Shown: positions 23,835 through 32,583 of the stretch, piece by piece
Position numbering within the stretch: the stretch's first letter is position 1
How the letters are laid out: the number at the start of each line of letters is the position of its first letter
Source of the DNA: Geobacteraceae bacterium GWC2_53_11
GTDB taxonomy: Bacteria; Desulfobacterota; Desulfuromonadia; Geobacterales; Pseudopelobacteraceae
DNA length: 32,595 bases
Direction: 5' to 3'
Assembly: GCA_001802645.1 (NCBI GenBank)
Contig: MGZJ01000034.1
Coordinates: 1 to 32,595, forward strand
Translations under genes and position numbers: made by a program
Notes under the pieces: generated by a model
What the model was told of the DNA's origin: nothing
The model's database searches: none
What the model saw: only the letters and a program-made list of their open reading frames with translations

Positions 23835-23910
23835 AACGCCCCCTTCATGAATAAACCAAGGAAACAGACCTGAAATCCGCATTTGTGATGTGACACGAGA
23901 GCAGCAGGGA

Positions 23911-24900
23911 TCAGATCATACCCTGTTCCTTGACCTCCGCCTTGAGCCAGGCATAGACCACCGGCGCCGCAACCAGCCCGGCAACTCCAAAAGCAGCCTC
24001 AAGCAACAGCATGGCACTCAACAGCTCCCAAGCGGTTGCCTGCACTTCATGCCCTACAATCCGGGCATTCATGAAATATTCAGCCTTGTGGATCAACACC
24101 AGGAACAGCAGTGAAGCAGCCCCGACGCCGGGAGACACGCCGAGACTGATGACGACAATGGCGGTGTTTGACACCAGGTTGCCAACCACGGGAAGCATGC
24201 CGACAGCAAACGTAAGCAGCACCAGGATGGTTGCCATGGGGAGGTGAACACCGAACAGCGGCAGCGCAACCAGCAGGTAGACGGCGGTCAGAGCCGTATT
24301 GAGGCCGGATATCTTCACCTGTGCAAAGACGACCTTGTCGAAGGCCGTGCCAAGGGTGCGCAGCCGGGAACGCAGCGTGTGGATGAACGGGGGGGCCTTC
24401 TCATGCTCCCCGAAATGGTGAACCGCAGCCATGCCGCCAACCACCATCCCCAGAAGAATATGGGCAAAAACCTTGACACCTTCCATTCCGGCCACCGATA
24501 TCTTCTGGACATGGTCGCCCAGCAGAACACCCAGCTGTTCGCGCAGTCCTTCAGTGGTCGTCGGCAGTACTTCGGCAATCGTATCGGGCAGCGTCCGGCG
24601 CAGGCTACCGAGCGTATCGACAATCGTGGACAGCAGTGCGGCGATGCCGTGGCTGCTGCCGACGAACGACCAGATGGCGGCACAGGCACTCGTCAGGCAG
24701 GTAATAACGCAAATCACCACAACACCCAGCGCCGCCTTGTGAGCAAAGCGGTTCATGTTCTGCGGGAGGTGCCGGGCCAGCTTCAAGGTCAGCACGTACA
24801 CCGCCAGTCCCGCAAACACTGCGGGAACCAAGTGAAAATACAGCACCAGCACAACAGCGGCTACGGCCAGCAGATAACTTATGGTGATATGTCGGGGCAT
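23911..24900 (-). CDS. AI-2E family (PerM/UPF0118) transporter
   Basis: A 329-residue membrane protein. Predicted transmembrane stretches include ISYLLAVAAVVLVLYFHL, VFAGLAVYVLTL, ALGVVVICVITCLTSA, VFAHILLGMVVGGMAA, ALTAVYLLVALPLFG, TILVLLTFAVGMLPVVG and LLSAMLLLEAAFGVAGLVAAP. The extramembrane region between the third and fourth segments (about 90-160) and the GMLPVVGNLVSN block are typical of this family, whose members export autoinducer-2 or act as Na+/H+ antiporters. The substrate cannot be given. AGAAGG precedes the ATG. It may be first in a unit with the DUF3124 gene. Confidence 0.88.
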   Translation of the reverse strand: MPRHITISYLLAVAAVVLVLYFHLVPAVFAGLAVYVLTLKLARHLPQNMNRFAHKAALGVVVICVITCLTSACAAIWSFVGSSHGIAALLSTIVDTLGSLRRTLPDTIAEVLPTTTEGLREQLGVLLGDHVQKISVAGMEGVKVFAHILLGMVVGGMAAVHHFGEHEKAPPFIHTLRSRLRTLGTAFDKVVFAQVKISGLNTALTAVYLLVALPLFGVHLPMATILVLLTFAVGMLPVVGNLVSNTAIVVISLGVSPGVGAASLLFLVLIHKAEYFMNARIVGHEVQATAWELLSAMLLLEAAFGVAGLVAAPVVYAWLKAEVKEQGMI

Positions 24901-25019
24901 GGTTAACCTTCTGAAAACCGGTTCAAATCGGGACAGACATTAGCCGTTATAGCATATCTCCATCGATATAGGTTCACAAGTTTGATCCGTCAAACAACAT
25001 GCAAAACATGCCAGTTGAA

Positions 25020-27392
25020 TTACTTGAATCCATTACTTATGTTCTGATGCTGAATAGCGGTGACTTTGCCCATTATTGAATCCGGATCGATAAATCCGAT
25101 TATCTGGCGGGGCGATTCATGCTGGTCTTCAAAGAGCTTTTTGAAGCGCAGCGGGGAAAAAATCGTACGGGCCGTGCCGTATTCCAGGATCGGTCTGTCA
25201 TCACTCAGGATCGGCGCAGTCGCCGATATTTTTGACAGCGCTTCCGGCCCCATCAAAAAGCTTGCCGCCAATACTTCCGGTTTGTTCAGAAAATGTTCTT
25301 CCGATCCGGGATATCCGAAAAATAAATCCGCTACGACCTGTTTATTTTTTCGTAATACTTCGACCCCACGCTTCCGAATGGCCAGGTCAGAATGTGCTGA
25401 TCCTACGAGAATCAGCTCTGAATAGCGATTATACCAAAGCGTACTTTTTGGAAACACAGAGATAAAGGTCTTGATGACTGCATAAAGTTGCTCTTCACTG
25501 AAAAAACCTACCGGCAGAAACTGTGAAATGATTCCATCCGCTGTCAATCTCTTTTGAGCATTCCGGTAAAATTCGATATTGTAAAATGAGGAGACCTGTG
25601 GTCTGAATATCTGTCCAACCTCGACCGAAATCAGGTCATATTTGCGGTCAATATTCCTCAGGTAATTATTACCATCTTCAACAATAACAAGAGTTTTTGG
25701 GTCACTAAGCCATTCTGCGGAAAAATGCTCCCGTAACACTTTGGGAATCTTGCTTTCAAGGTCGATACAGTCCAGTCTATTGATGTCATAGTACAGAAAT
25801 CTGCCCGGTGCTTGTCCGGCGCCAATACCAATTACCAGAATATCCTTTGCTTCCGGTTGCAGCAGCATGGGCAGGTGCGCCGCCATGATCTGGTGCCCCT
25901 TGCTTTTTTGCCCCTGCCACATTCGATCCATTTCAAGCTCGATATCACCGTTTTTGTTGACCACAGAAATAAAGCTGTTTTTCCCTTCAACAAAATCAAC
26001 CAGACTTTTACCTTTAGCCAGATAGTCCTGCGGCAAGCGCACTTCTGCCGAATAAACCAGGTACATCCAAGCAGTTAGACTGACAATGGCTATTCCTGCC
26101 TTGACAGACAACAACATCTTCCGGTTCAGGAATACGACCACAAAAACTCCCAGCATCAGGCAAACACCGGTCGTTACAACGAGAGTGATATGCATGCCCA
26201 GCCATGGCAAAAGGATGAAACCGGTAACCATTGAACCGGCAACGCAGCCGATCGTATTGGTTGAAAGAGCTCTGCCGATGCGACTACCGGTGTTGATGTC
26301 TGAATGCCGAATACATTCGAACAGCAAGGGAAACGAGATGCCGGAAAGCATAGATGGAATAAGCATGAGAACCGTGCATATCAGTAGGATTTTGGCCGGT
26401 GATTCGCTTGAAGCGGCCCATTCCCATACGGATGTTGGCATCAGTAACGATACCAGAACAAAAAGAGCACTCAGGATTTGAACCAGTCCAAGGCAGAAGA
26501 CATTGCTATCGGACTGCTTTCTGAATTGCGCCATATAACTACCGACCGCAATACCGAGTAAGGCGGTCAATAGACTGATGGTGTAGGTATATACGGTGTT
26601 GTGGGTAATAAGTGACAGAAATCTGGTCCAAAGTATTTCATACGAAAGTGCACAGAAACCGGTTCCGAATATGGTGACATACAACAAGCCTCTGTCGGTG
26701 GAATCGGTGAAATGAATGCGCCGGTCGCTCTCCGGAACGACTGTAGTTTCAATATTCACCGTGCGGTAAATCCCCTTTTTCATGGCATATAGAATAAAAA
26801 AACCTGAGGCTTGGGACATAAAGCCGATCATAAGCAGGGTTTTACTGATACCCAACTGCGGCAACAAGATGAAGCCACATACCAGGCAGCCGGCTGCTGC
26901 CCCGAGTGTATTCAATGAATAAAGAAAGGCGAGACTGTCCGGTTTTGCACGGCCTGATGCTTCATAAAATTGGGTAAACAGAGGTAATGTTCCACCCATC
27001 AGGAAGGTCGGGGGGATGATGATTGTCGCTATCAGCGACAACCGGATTACCGATATAGCGATGTCGTTTTGGAAATATGACGTGTAAAGCAGCTGATAGG
27101 GAGTTTCAAAGATTAACAACAGATATAGACTGATTGTGGCAAAAGCGCCGATGCCGATTTCAAGCAGCGCGTATATCTTCAAAGGCTCGGGATAATGTCT
27201 TGAGCGGCTGCCGAAATAGTGTGCTCCCAACGCCATGCCGGTAAAGAACAGAGCAACCACGGAGCTGACAGCAAAAGTGGTTGACCCGAATATCTGGCTG
27301 GACGACCTGATCCAGCAGATCTGATAGCACAACCCGGTAAAGCCGGACAAAAAGAAGAATGTTAAGACGATTGAATTGAAATATTTGGTCAA
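25020..27392 (-). CDS. MFS/spermidine-synthase fusion membrane protein
   Basis: A 790-residue fusion. Residues 1-430 carry about a dozen transmembrane helices (SGFTGLCYQICWIR, FTGMALGAHYFGSRS and GGTLPLFTQF are typical of this group). Residues 460-700 form a spermidine-synthase-like Rossmann domain: NSFISVVNKNGDIELEMDRM, SAM-loop-like DILVIGIGAGQAPGRFL (519-533), DCIDLE (Asp541 to Glu546), VEDGNNYL with Asp573. The catalytic Asp of true aminopropyltransferases (DSTDP) is replaced: the sequence reads SVEVGQIF with Glu591. Polyamine synthesis is therefore doubtful; transport or sensing of a cationic substrate is possible. The start is a TTG at 27392 behind AGAGG. It begins 19 bases after dmeF and probably belongs to the same operon. 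Confidence 0.85.
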   Translation of the reverse strand: MTKYFNSIVLTFFFLSGFTGLCYQICWIRSSSQIFGSTTFAVSSVVALFFTGMALGAHYFGSRSRHYPEPLKIYALLEIGIGAFATISLYLLLIFETPYQLLYTSYFQNDIAISVIRLSLIATIIIPPTFLMGGTLPLFTQFYEASGRAKPDSLAFLYSLNTLGAAAGCLVCGFILLPQLGISKTLLMIGFMSQASGFFILYAMKKGIYRTVNIETTVVPESDRRIHFTDSTDRGLLYVTIFGTGFCALSYEILWTRFLSLITHNTVYTYTISLLTALLGIAVGSYMAQFRKQSDSNVFCLGLVQILSALFVLVSLLMPTSVWEWAASSESPAKILLICTVLMLIPSMLSGISFPLLFECIRHSDINTGSRIGRALSTNTIGCVAGSMVTGFILLPWLGMHITLVVTTGVCLMLGVFVVVFLNRKMLLSVKAGIAIVSLTAWMYLVYSAEVRLPQDYLAKGKSLVDFVEGKNSFISVVNKNGDIELEMDRMWQGQKSKGHQIMAAHLPMLLQPEAKDILVIGIGAGQAPGRFLYYDINRLDCIDLESKIPKVLREHFSAEWLSDPKTLVIVEDGNNYLRNIDRKYDLISVEVGQIFRPQVSSFYNIEFYRNAQKRLTADGIISQFLPVGFFSEEQLYAVIKTFISVFPKSTLWYNRYSELILVGSAHSDLAIRKRGVEVLRKNKQVVADLFFGYPGSEEHFLNKPEVLAASFLMGPEALSKISATAPILSDDRPILEYGTARTIFSPLRFKKLFEDQHESPRQIIGFIDPDSIMGKVTAIQHQNISNGFK

Positions 27393-27411
27393 GAAGCGTT
27401 ACCTCTGCCGG

Positions 27412-28356
27412 CTATTCTGCCAAGCGATGACGATTCACTTCCACTGAGATGTGAATCAGCTCTTCATGAATGCTTAATTGCCGTTTGAAGTAGTCCGGTT
27501 CGACCTCTTCCGTCGTTACAAGCGAAAGAATGCAGGCGTATTTCCCCTTGCCGACGCGCCATAGATGCAGATCACAGATGTGAGCACTGATCGGACTGGC
27601 CGCAATCACCTCTTTGATTTCCGCCACCAATGGGGCATTCATCTCGGCATCAAGCAACACGCGCCCGGAATCACTCAGCAGCCCGTAAGCCCAAACAACG
27701 ACCAATCCGGCACCGACAATACCCATTACCGGATCCAGCCAGATGGCTCCCCAGAACTTGCCGCCAATCAGTGCCAGGATTGCGAGCACAGAGGTGGCGG
27801 CATCTGCCACGACGTGAAGATACGCGGAACGCAGATTCAAATCATGATGATGTCCATGGGCTTCCTGTTCGTGATGCGCATGGTGATGATCGTGGCCATG
27901 CCCACCCTTCAGCAGCCAGGCGCAGATCAGATTGACCAGCAGGCCGAGAGCGGCGATGGCAATTGCCTGATCATAATGAATGGTTGTTGGAGCAATCAGG
28001 CGCTCGACTGACTGGTACAGCATCAGCCCGGCAATCAACACCAGAAGGATCGCACTCGTGTAGCCGCCCAACACCTCGATTTTCCAGGTTCCGAAGGCAA
28101 AACGGGTGTCGTGGGCGAATCGCCTGGCTGCACCGTATGCCAGTACAGACAGCCCGAGCGCCAGTGCATGCGAACTCATGTGCCAGCCGTCTGCCAGCAA
28201 TGCCATTGAGTTGAACATCCAGCCGCCGACAATTTCGGCAACCATCATAGCCGCCGTCAGTACGACCGCCCACAGGGTGTTTCTCTCGGCCAACGGATTG
28301 CCCTCGTCGAAAACGTGGGAGTGGCTCCAGCCCTTGAGAAAAGAGGAGGATTTCAT
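27412..28356 (-). CDS. dmeF: Cation diffusion facilitator DmeF (Co/Ni efflux)
   Basis: A 314-residue CDF transporter with six transmembrane helices. NPLAERNTLWAVVLTAAMMVAEIVGGWMFNSMALLADGWHMSSHA is characteristic of the DmeF branch. The metal site uses Asp56 and His63 in helix 2 and His181/Asp185 (HVVADAATS) in helix 5. The cytoplasmic loop between helices 4 and 5 carries a long His run (about 152-171, HGHDHHHAHHEQEAHGHHHD), which gathers Co2+, Ni2+ or Zn2+. It exports divalent metal ions in exchange for protons from the cytoplasm. GGAGG precedes the ATG. Its neighbours (TM anchor protein and HupE type permease) recur with such pumps. Confidence 0.92.
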   Translation of the reverse strand: MKSSSFLKGWSHSHVFDEGNPLAERNTLWAVVLTAAMMVAEIVGGWMFNSMALLADGWHMSSHALALGLSVLAYGAARRFAHDTRFAFGTWKIEVLGGYTSAILLVLIAGLMLYQSVERLIAPTTIHYDQAIAIAALGLLVNLICAWLLKGGHGHDHHHAHHEQEAHGHHHDLNLRSAYLHVVADAATSVLAILALIGGKFWGAIWLDPVMGIVGAGLVVVWAYGLLSDSGRVLLDAEMNAPLVAEIKEVIAASPISAHICDLHLWRVGKGKYACILSLVTTEEVEPDYFKRQLSIHEELIHISVEVNRHRLAE

Positions 28357-28446
28357 TCCAGTAGCCTCCTTAACTAAATTCGGGATTTTGTACCCACATT
28401 AAACAGAGCCTTTTATCGTCTTGCTCAGGACAGAAAAGCAATGCTA

Positions 28447-29037
28447 TTACTTCATCTGTGCCAGTTTCTCATAAAAACCGCTCGCCATGACAGTAACCGT
28501 CACCGGTTTGTCACCACGATTACGCCAGAACCAGCCGTGAGTTCCATCAAACGGAGCGACAAAGGTTCCTTTGTCTCCAGATAATTGCTGACCTTTCCAG
28601 TAACTGGTGAATTTATCACCGGCATTGGGTTTTTCGCCATGCATATCGACGTTAGCGGTGCCACCTTCGATAGCCCAGTTATAAACGAACTGTTCACCTT
28701 TGCGCATGGTCGCCTTGATTTCAGCGCCCTCGCCGGGCTGTAGAGTCAGTGACATTTCGTCGCTTCGGAGCGGGAGTTCCGTTTTGGTCACAATTCCGGC
28801 AGGCGTTTGCACAACAGGCAGAGTAGTCTCCATGCTCTTCGGCATTTTTGCTGCTTCGGCATTGGTGGCACTGAGCCCCGTAAGTCCCATTGCTTTTCCA
28901 ATTCCTGTCGGATCAATGCCAAATTCGGACGGCAGTACGGTGGTAATCAGGATTGCAGCAGCGGCAAGCAAAGCAATACCGGTGGCCTTGAACAGTTGTT
29001 TGAGAGTAGGCAGCGGGTGAGTATTATGTGCAGACAT
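28447..29037 (-). CDS. Membrane-anchored periplasmic protein of a metal-efflux locus
   Basis: A 196-residue protein with one N-terminal transmembrane segment (about 14-35, LFKATGIALLAAAAILITTVLP) and a periplasmic beta-rich domain. It reads LPLRSDEMSLTLQPGEGAEIKATMRKGEQFVYNWAIEGG and VDMHGEKPNAGDKFTSYWKGQQ, then GTHGWFWRNRGDKPVTVTVMASGFYEKL. Annotators usually call it a transmembrane anchor protein; it is commonly found beside Co/Zn/Cd efflux systems. The HG and HGWFWR patches with conserved Trp and His suggest ligand or metal contact, but the function is not established. AAGGAG supports the start. It sits between the HupE-type gene and dmeF. Confidence 0.82.
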   Translation of the reverse strand: MSAHNTHPLPTLKQLFKATGIALLAAAAILITTVLPSEFGIDPTGIGKAMGLTGLSATNAEAAKMPKSMETTLPVVQTPAGIVTKTELPLRSDEMSLTLQPGEGAEIKATMRKGEQFVYNWAIEGGTANVDMHGEKPNAGDKFTSYWKGQQLSGDKGTFVAPFDGTHGWFWRNRGDKPVTVTVMASGFYEKLAQMK

Positions 29038-29052
29038 GAATTTCTCCTTAAT

Positions 29053-29778
29053 TTATTTAGTGAAGTAACCGGTTAATTGATAGCCCATCAGAACAAAACC
29101 TGCCGTCATTAAAGCGGCATTGGCTGCGAAAGCCTGATGCTTGAACGAGTCGGTTCGTCGCCAAAAGCCCATGAATATCAGAATCGCGCTCAGCGCAAGC
29201 AACTGCCCAAGCTCAACCCCAACGTTGAAGGCGAGGATATTCGGCACCAGCCCCTCTTTGGAAAGCGTGAATTCTTGCAGCTTGGTTGCGAGACCAAAAC
29301 CGTGAAAGAAGCCGAAAACAAGCACTGCGGCCTTGGTGTTTGGCTGGAAGCCCAGTACACGTTTGAATGCGCCGAGATTATCGAGCGCTTTGTAGACAAC
29401 GGACAGGCCGATGATGGCATCCACGAGGTAGGGATTGACGTGAGTCCCGCTCAGCACCCCGTAAATCAAGGTAACGCTGTGGCCGACGGCGAAGAGCGTA
29501 ACGTACGCTCCCACGTCTTTCATCCGGTACAGAAAGAATATCACGCCGAACAGGAAGAGCAGATGGTCATAGCCGGTAACCATGTGTTTGGCGCCCAGAT
29601 AGATGAATGGTAGCAGGCGCATGCCGCTACTTTGGACGATAAAGGCTTTGTCATCTTCCGAAACTCCGTGAGCGAAAACGTCCGGCGCGGCCAGTGTCAA
29701 GAACACTAACAACACCAAGAAAGGCCCCAGATAGCGCATGATTGTGCTGAACCGGGACTGGTCAGGTAAAACTTTCAT
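29053..29778 (-). CDS. HupE/UreJ-family metal permease-like protein
   Basis: A 241-residue membrane protein with a signal-like first helix (LVLLVFLTLAAPDVFA, then HG). About six further helices follow. The HupE/UreJ marks are LGAKHMVTGYDHLLFLFGVIFF, GHSVTLIYGVLSG, GFFHGFGLATKL and FNVGVELGQLLALSA. His37 after the signal helix and the HxxxGxDH block probably bind Ni2+ or Co2+. Family members bring nickel or cobalt into hydrogenase- or urease-producing cells, or act in metal balance. Next to an efflux pump it may sense or shuttle metal rather than simply import it. AGGAG precedes the ATG. It is 15 bases upstream of the anchor protein gene. Confidence 0.88.
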   Translation of the reverse strand: MKVLPDQSRFSTIMRYLGPFLVLLVFLTLAAPDVFAHGVSEDDKAFIVQSSGMRLLPFIYLGAKHMVTGYDHLLFLFGVIFFLYRMKDVGAYVTLFAVGHSVTLIYGVLSGTHVNPYLVDAIIGLSVVYKALDNLGAFKRVLGFQPNTKAAVLVFGFFHGFGLATKLQEFTLSKEGLVPNILAFNVGVELGQLLALSAILIFMGFWRRTDSFKHQAFAANAALMTAGFVLMGYQLTGYFTK

Positions 29779-29907
29779 TTGTATTCTCCTGGTTGATTAT
29801 GTGTGAATTCTAGATGCAAAAGCTGGAATAAAATACTAGATGCTAAATCCGCACGGAAGACGCAGATATCCCCGGATAATTTGCGAAACAGTTTTTCACT
29901 CAGCAAG

Positions 29908-30276
29908 TCAGGAAAGTTCTGCAGGAGGGGTATCTATATCCAGAAATACTTCAGGAATGAATTGAGATGCATACAGGTTGACGCGAGGGAGTTCAATCGG
30001 CACAGGTTGGCGAAAAACGATTTGAGCGGGCAGCGAAGTATAATTATGGTGGTCGCAGGTAAAATGTTCGTGGTCGGTGCCGGGATGATCGCCAGTGGGG
30101 CAAGACGGGCAATGGCCGGAGGTTTCAACATGCAAAAAACCTATAGATATTTCATGAGCAAAAGAAACCCCCGCCTCTTCAATCTCATGGGCAACCGAAA
30201 AGACGGTATTGATGGAAAGACAGGTAATCATCGCTACCAAAGCCAAAGCTATAATTTTTTTATAACGCCGATTCAA
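29908..30276 (-). CDS. Small exported His/Cys-rich metal-binding protein
   Basis: A 122-residue protein, starting at a TTG at 30276 because the next Met lies inside the signal peptide; AGGA is upstream. Residues 1-27 are the signal peptide (KKIIALALVAMITCLSINTVFS). Residues 49-78 form a dense metal-ligand patch: HVETSGHCPSC, then HPGTDHEHFTCDHHNY, counting His49, 55, 64, 69, 71, 76, 77 and Cys56, 59, 74. It should bind Co2+, Ni2+, Zn2+ or Cu+ in the periplasm as a buffer or chaperone. It is the first gene of the metal cluster, separated from the HupE gene by 129 bases, and has its own promoter just upstream. Confidence 0.75.
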   Translation of the reverse strand: MNRRYKKIIALALVAMITCLSINTVFSVAHEIEEAGVSFAHEISIGFLHVETSGHCPSCPTGDHPGTDHEHFTCDHHNYTSLPAQIVFRQPVPIELPRVNLYASQFIPEVFLDIDTPPAELS

Positions 30277-30314
30277 CCGTTTATGATCCTATGCTTGTTA
30301 ATAAGTAGCCGCAT

Positions 30315-30343
30315 ACACTAATTTTCAATACAATCTATGTCAA
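30315..30343 (-). promoter_or_regulatory. Promoter for the metal cluster
   Basis: On the minus strand TTGACA (30343-30338), 17 bases, then TAGTGT (30320-30315) form a promoter with a perfect -35 box and a moderate -10 box, ending about 40 bases ahead of the TTG start at 30276. The flanks are AT-rich; no clear metal-regulator operator is seen. Confidence 0.6.
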
Positions 30344-30443
30344 GCCAAATACTTTACATTAATCGCAGACAGGCTAAGCTAAACACCTGGTAAGGGTTTT
30401 AAAAGTTGGGTACATCGTACTTGCGCCATTGTTCAAATATGCA

Positions 30444-31025
30444 TTAGCGTTTTTCTTTCTTACTGTTCAGCGTGGTAACGCTCACAACTTCATCAACCGG
30501 GGCACTCTTCAACCAGGTATAGATCTCTTCGACCTCCCGCTCAAATGCCGCCCTTTCCGGAGCATTGGCTGGAAGCACCTTAATCTTGTTCCCCAGATCC
30601 CGGCTCCTGAGTCCCATTTCTTCAGCTTTTTTGGTCAGCCGCGCCTCAACAGAGCGCCTGTTCCCCTGGGCGGTCAGCACCAGTCGATGTTCATCCCGAT
30701 CCTGCACGCTCAGCGCCTTGTTACCGTAAGTAGTGCCGGCAGCGACCTGAATGCCGTCAACCGGACAGGACAGGTCGTAATAGCGGGCCGTGAATTTTCC
30801 CGTACCGCCCGAAGCTTTCAGCACCTCCTTGGCGGCCAGGCCGAGACGGGCGCCAAAGATCGACCCGGCACAGACATGGCCATGGAAAGCCTCTAGTTGG
30901 CTGTATAGCGCCGGTTCAGACCTGGAGTTGGAAGTTGCCGCCATGGCACTGCCATACGAAACAACCAGCGACATGGCACCGGCAAAAGCAACACAGGGTA
31001 AAATTTTATAATACTTGACAAGCAT
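30444..31025 (-). CDS. Exported FmdE-family protein
   Basis: A 193-residue protein whose FmdE domain (formylmethanofuran dehydrogenase subunit E family) is clear from AFHGHVCAGSIFGARLGLAA with His48, His50 and Cys52, then YYDLSCPVDGIQVAAGTTYGNKALSV with Cys87. These residues can bind zinc or another metal. Residues 1-29 form a signal peptide (AFAGAMSLVVSYGSAMA), so it works in the periplasm, unlike the archaeal subunit. It cannot belong to a methanofuran complex here. Metal, heme or sulfur ligand handling is a guess. GAGG, lying inside the end of the upstream CNNM-type gene, precedes the ATG; the genes are 4 bases apart and co-transcribed. Confidence 0.85.
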   Translation of the reverse strand: MLVKYYKILPCVAFAGAMSLVVSYGSAMAATSNSRSEPALYSQLEAFHGHVCAGSIFGARLGLAAKEVLKASGGTGKFTARYYDLSCPVDGIQVAAGTTYGNKALSVQDRDEHRLVLTAQGNRRSVEARLTKKAEEMGLRSRDLGNKIKVLPANAPERAAFEREVEEIYTWLKSAPVDEVVSVTTLNSKKEKR

Positions 31026-31029
31026 ATGG

Positions 31030-32337
31030 TCACACCTCTTCCTTTATGATCGAAACCTTGACAATAGATGTCCGCGTAACCTCTTTACACACCAGAACAT
31101 ATCCCTTCCAGATGATTGTTTCACCCTGTTCCGGAAATCGGCCCAATTCCTGGAGTATCAGTCCGGAGAGAGCATCGTAGGGTAGTCCATCCTCGAACTT
31201 TAAGCCGAGCACCTCTTCCAGATCATTGAGCGAAATCTGCCCATCGACCATGAGACTGCCATCAGCAAGCCGTTCCGCCCGACGTAAATCCCCAACATCG
31301 TGCTCATCTTCGATCTCGCCAACCAACTCTTCCAGCAGATCTTCAGTGGTTACCAGGCCGCTGATACCACCGTACTCATCCACAACGAATGCCATATGCA
31401 GCCTCTTCCGCTGCATTGTCCGGAGTAAGTTGCTGGCCAGTTTGCTTTCCGGAACATACAGTGGGGGCCTCACTATATCTTCAAGGGTGAATTCCGGCGA
31501 ATCAATATGAGGGTGCAGAAACAGATCCATGCTGTGAATGAAACCAACTATGTCATCAAGATGTTGTCGGTACACAGGGTAGCGGGAATACATATTCTCG
31601 CGGATAATCTGAAAGAGAGCATCTCTGGGTGATTCTATATCCAATGCAATCATTCTGGTACGCGGCACCATAATCTCTCTGACCATCGTATGACTGAAGT
31701 CCAGCATGTTTTCTATTACCTTATGCTCATGCTCTGTCAAAGCACCAGTTTCGCCGCCTTCGGCAACGGTATGGAGCAGTTCTTCCCGAGTCACAAACTC
31801 CTGTCCACTGGCGGGCTTCACACCAAACAGGGCCAATACTAACCGGTTTGACAAGGTCAGAGATTTCACCGCTACCCCACCAATCGTTGCCAAAGCGTTA
31901 ATTGGTTTTGCGACAATTAGCGACATTCGATCCGCAAACTGGAGACCGATGGTCTTGGGAGCAAGTTCACCAAGGATCAGGGAAAAGTATGAAACCACCA
32001 CGACGACAACACCGATGGAGATCGGCTCGGCAGCCTCGCGTACCACAGCATAGGGGGCGGAATCCAGCATCGGCTTGAGATACTCGACAGCCGCGGCCCC
32101 GCCAACTGCCGATGCCAGTGAACCGACAACCGTAACGCCGATCTGTACCGTTGCCAGAAAGCGATGCGGGTCCTTCTGGAGCTTGTCCACGACCATCGCC
32201 CTTGTGTTACCTTCTGCTACCAGGCGAGCAATAGTACTCTTGCGAGCCGAGATGATGGCAAGTTCCGAGCCTGCGAAGAAGCCATTCGCAAGAATAAGAA
32301 AAAAAATGACTACAAGCTCAACTGCAATGGACTCCAT
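31030..32337 (-). CDS. CNNM/CorC-type hemolysin-family membrane protein
   Basis: A 435-residue protein. Residues 1-190 are a CNNM (DUF21) membrane domain: VVIFFLILANGFFAGSELAIISARKSTIARL and ISIGVVVVVVSYFSLILGELAPKTIGLQFADR. Two CBS domains follow at about 210-330 (MVREIMVPRTRMIALDIE and VYRQHLDDIVGFIHSMDLF; VDEYGGISGLVTTEDLLEELVGEIEDE). A CorC_HlyC domain completes it (about 345-430, LADGSLMVDGQISLNDLEEVLGL...GETIIWKGYVLVC). The group is linked to Mg2+ and Co2+ homeostasis and CBS domains sense Mg-ATP. GGAG precedes the ATG. It is followed by the exported FmdE protein. Confidence 0.93.
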   Translation of the reverse strand: MESIAVELVVIFFLILANGFFAGSELAIISARKSTIARLVAEGNTRAMVVDKLQKDPHRFLATVQIGVTVVGSLASAVGGAAAVEYLKPMLDSAPYAVVREAAEPISIGVVVVVVSYFSLILGELAPKTIGLQFADRMSLIVAKPINALATIGGVAVKSLTLSNRLVLALFGVKPASGQEFVTREELLHTVAEGGETGALTEHEHKVIENMLDFSHTMVREIMVPRTRMIALDIESPRDALFQIIRENMYSRYPVYRQHLDDIVGFIHSMDLFLHPHIDSPEFTLEDIVRPPLYVPESKLASNLLRTMQRKRLHMAFVVDEYGGISGLVTTEDLLEELVGEIEDEHDVGDLRRAERLADGSLMVDGQISLNDLEEVLGLKFEDGLPYDALSGLILQELGRFPEQGETIIWKGYVLVCKEVTRTSIVKVSIIKEEV

Positions 32338-32475
32338 GCTGTATCTCCGGTTGCTTCATTACTTGATTCGACATGCTGTATTTCTACCACAAAAACGCCT
32401 CGGCAACTAGAATAGCAGCGGATATTTCACTCCGGATTTCCGCACGCTGCTTGCCAACCATCGACGTCACATTTT

Positions 32476-32583
32476 TTATAAGCCGGGTATTTGTGCCGCC
32501 TGTGCCTGCACAGCCAGCACAAATACCATCGCTACCAGGAGTCCTATCATCATCTTTATCATCGTAATAACTTTCCCTAACAT
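32476..32583 (-). CDS. Possible 35-residue exported peptide at the window edge
   Basis: The frame MLGKVITMIKMMIGLLVAMV...AQAAQIPGL ends at TAA and is almost entirely a signal peptide-like sequence with an AQA cleavage site, leaving about 6 residues. A start 7 codons later (32562) would fit AGGG at 32576-32579 better. It could be a real short exported peptide, a leader, or a truncated gene whose reading frame was lost: later frames show no continuing domain. It sits upstream of the CNNM-type gene on the same strand, with about 138 bases between. Evidence is thin. Confidence 0.35.
   Translation of the reverse strand: MLGKVITMIKMMIGLLVAMVFVLAVQAQAAQIPGL

Noticed and set aside
24244-24906. Plus-strand ORF opposite the AI-2E-family permease
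   Set aside because: Gln/His-rich composition is what the complement of a hydrophobic membrane gene gives.
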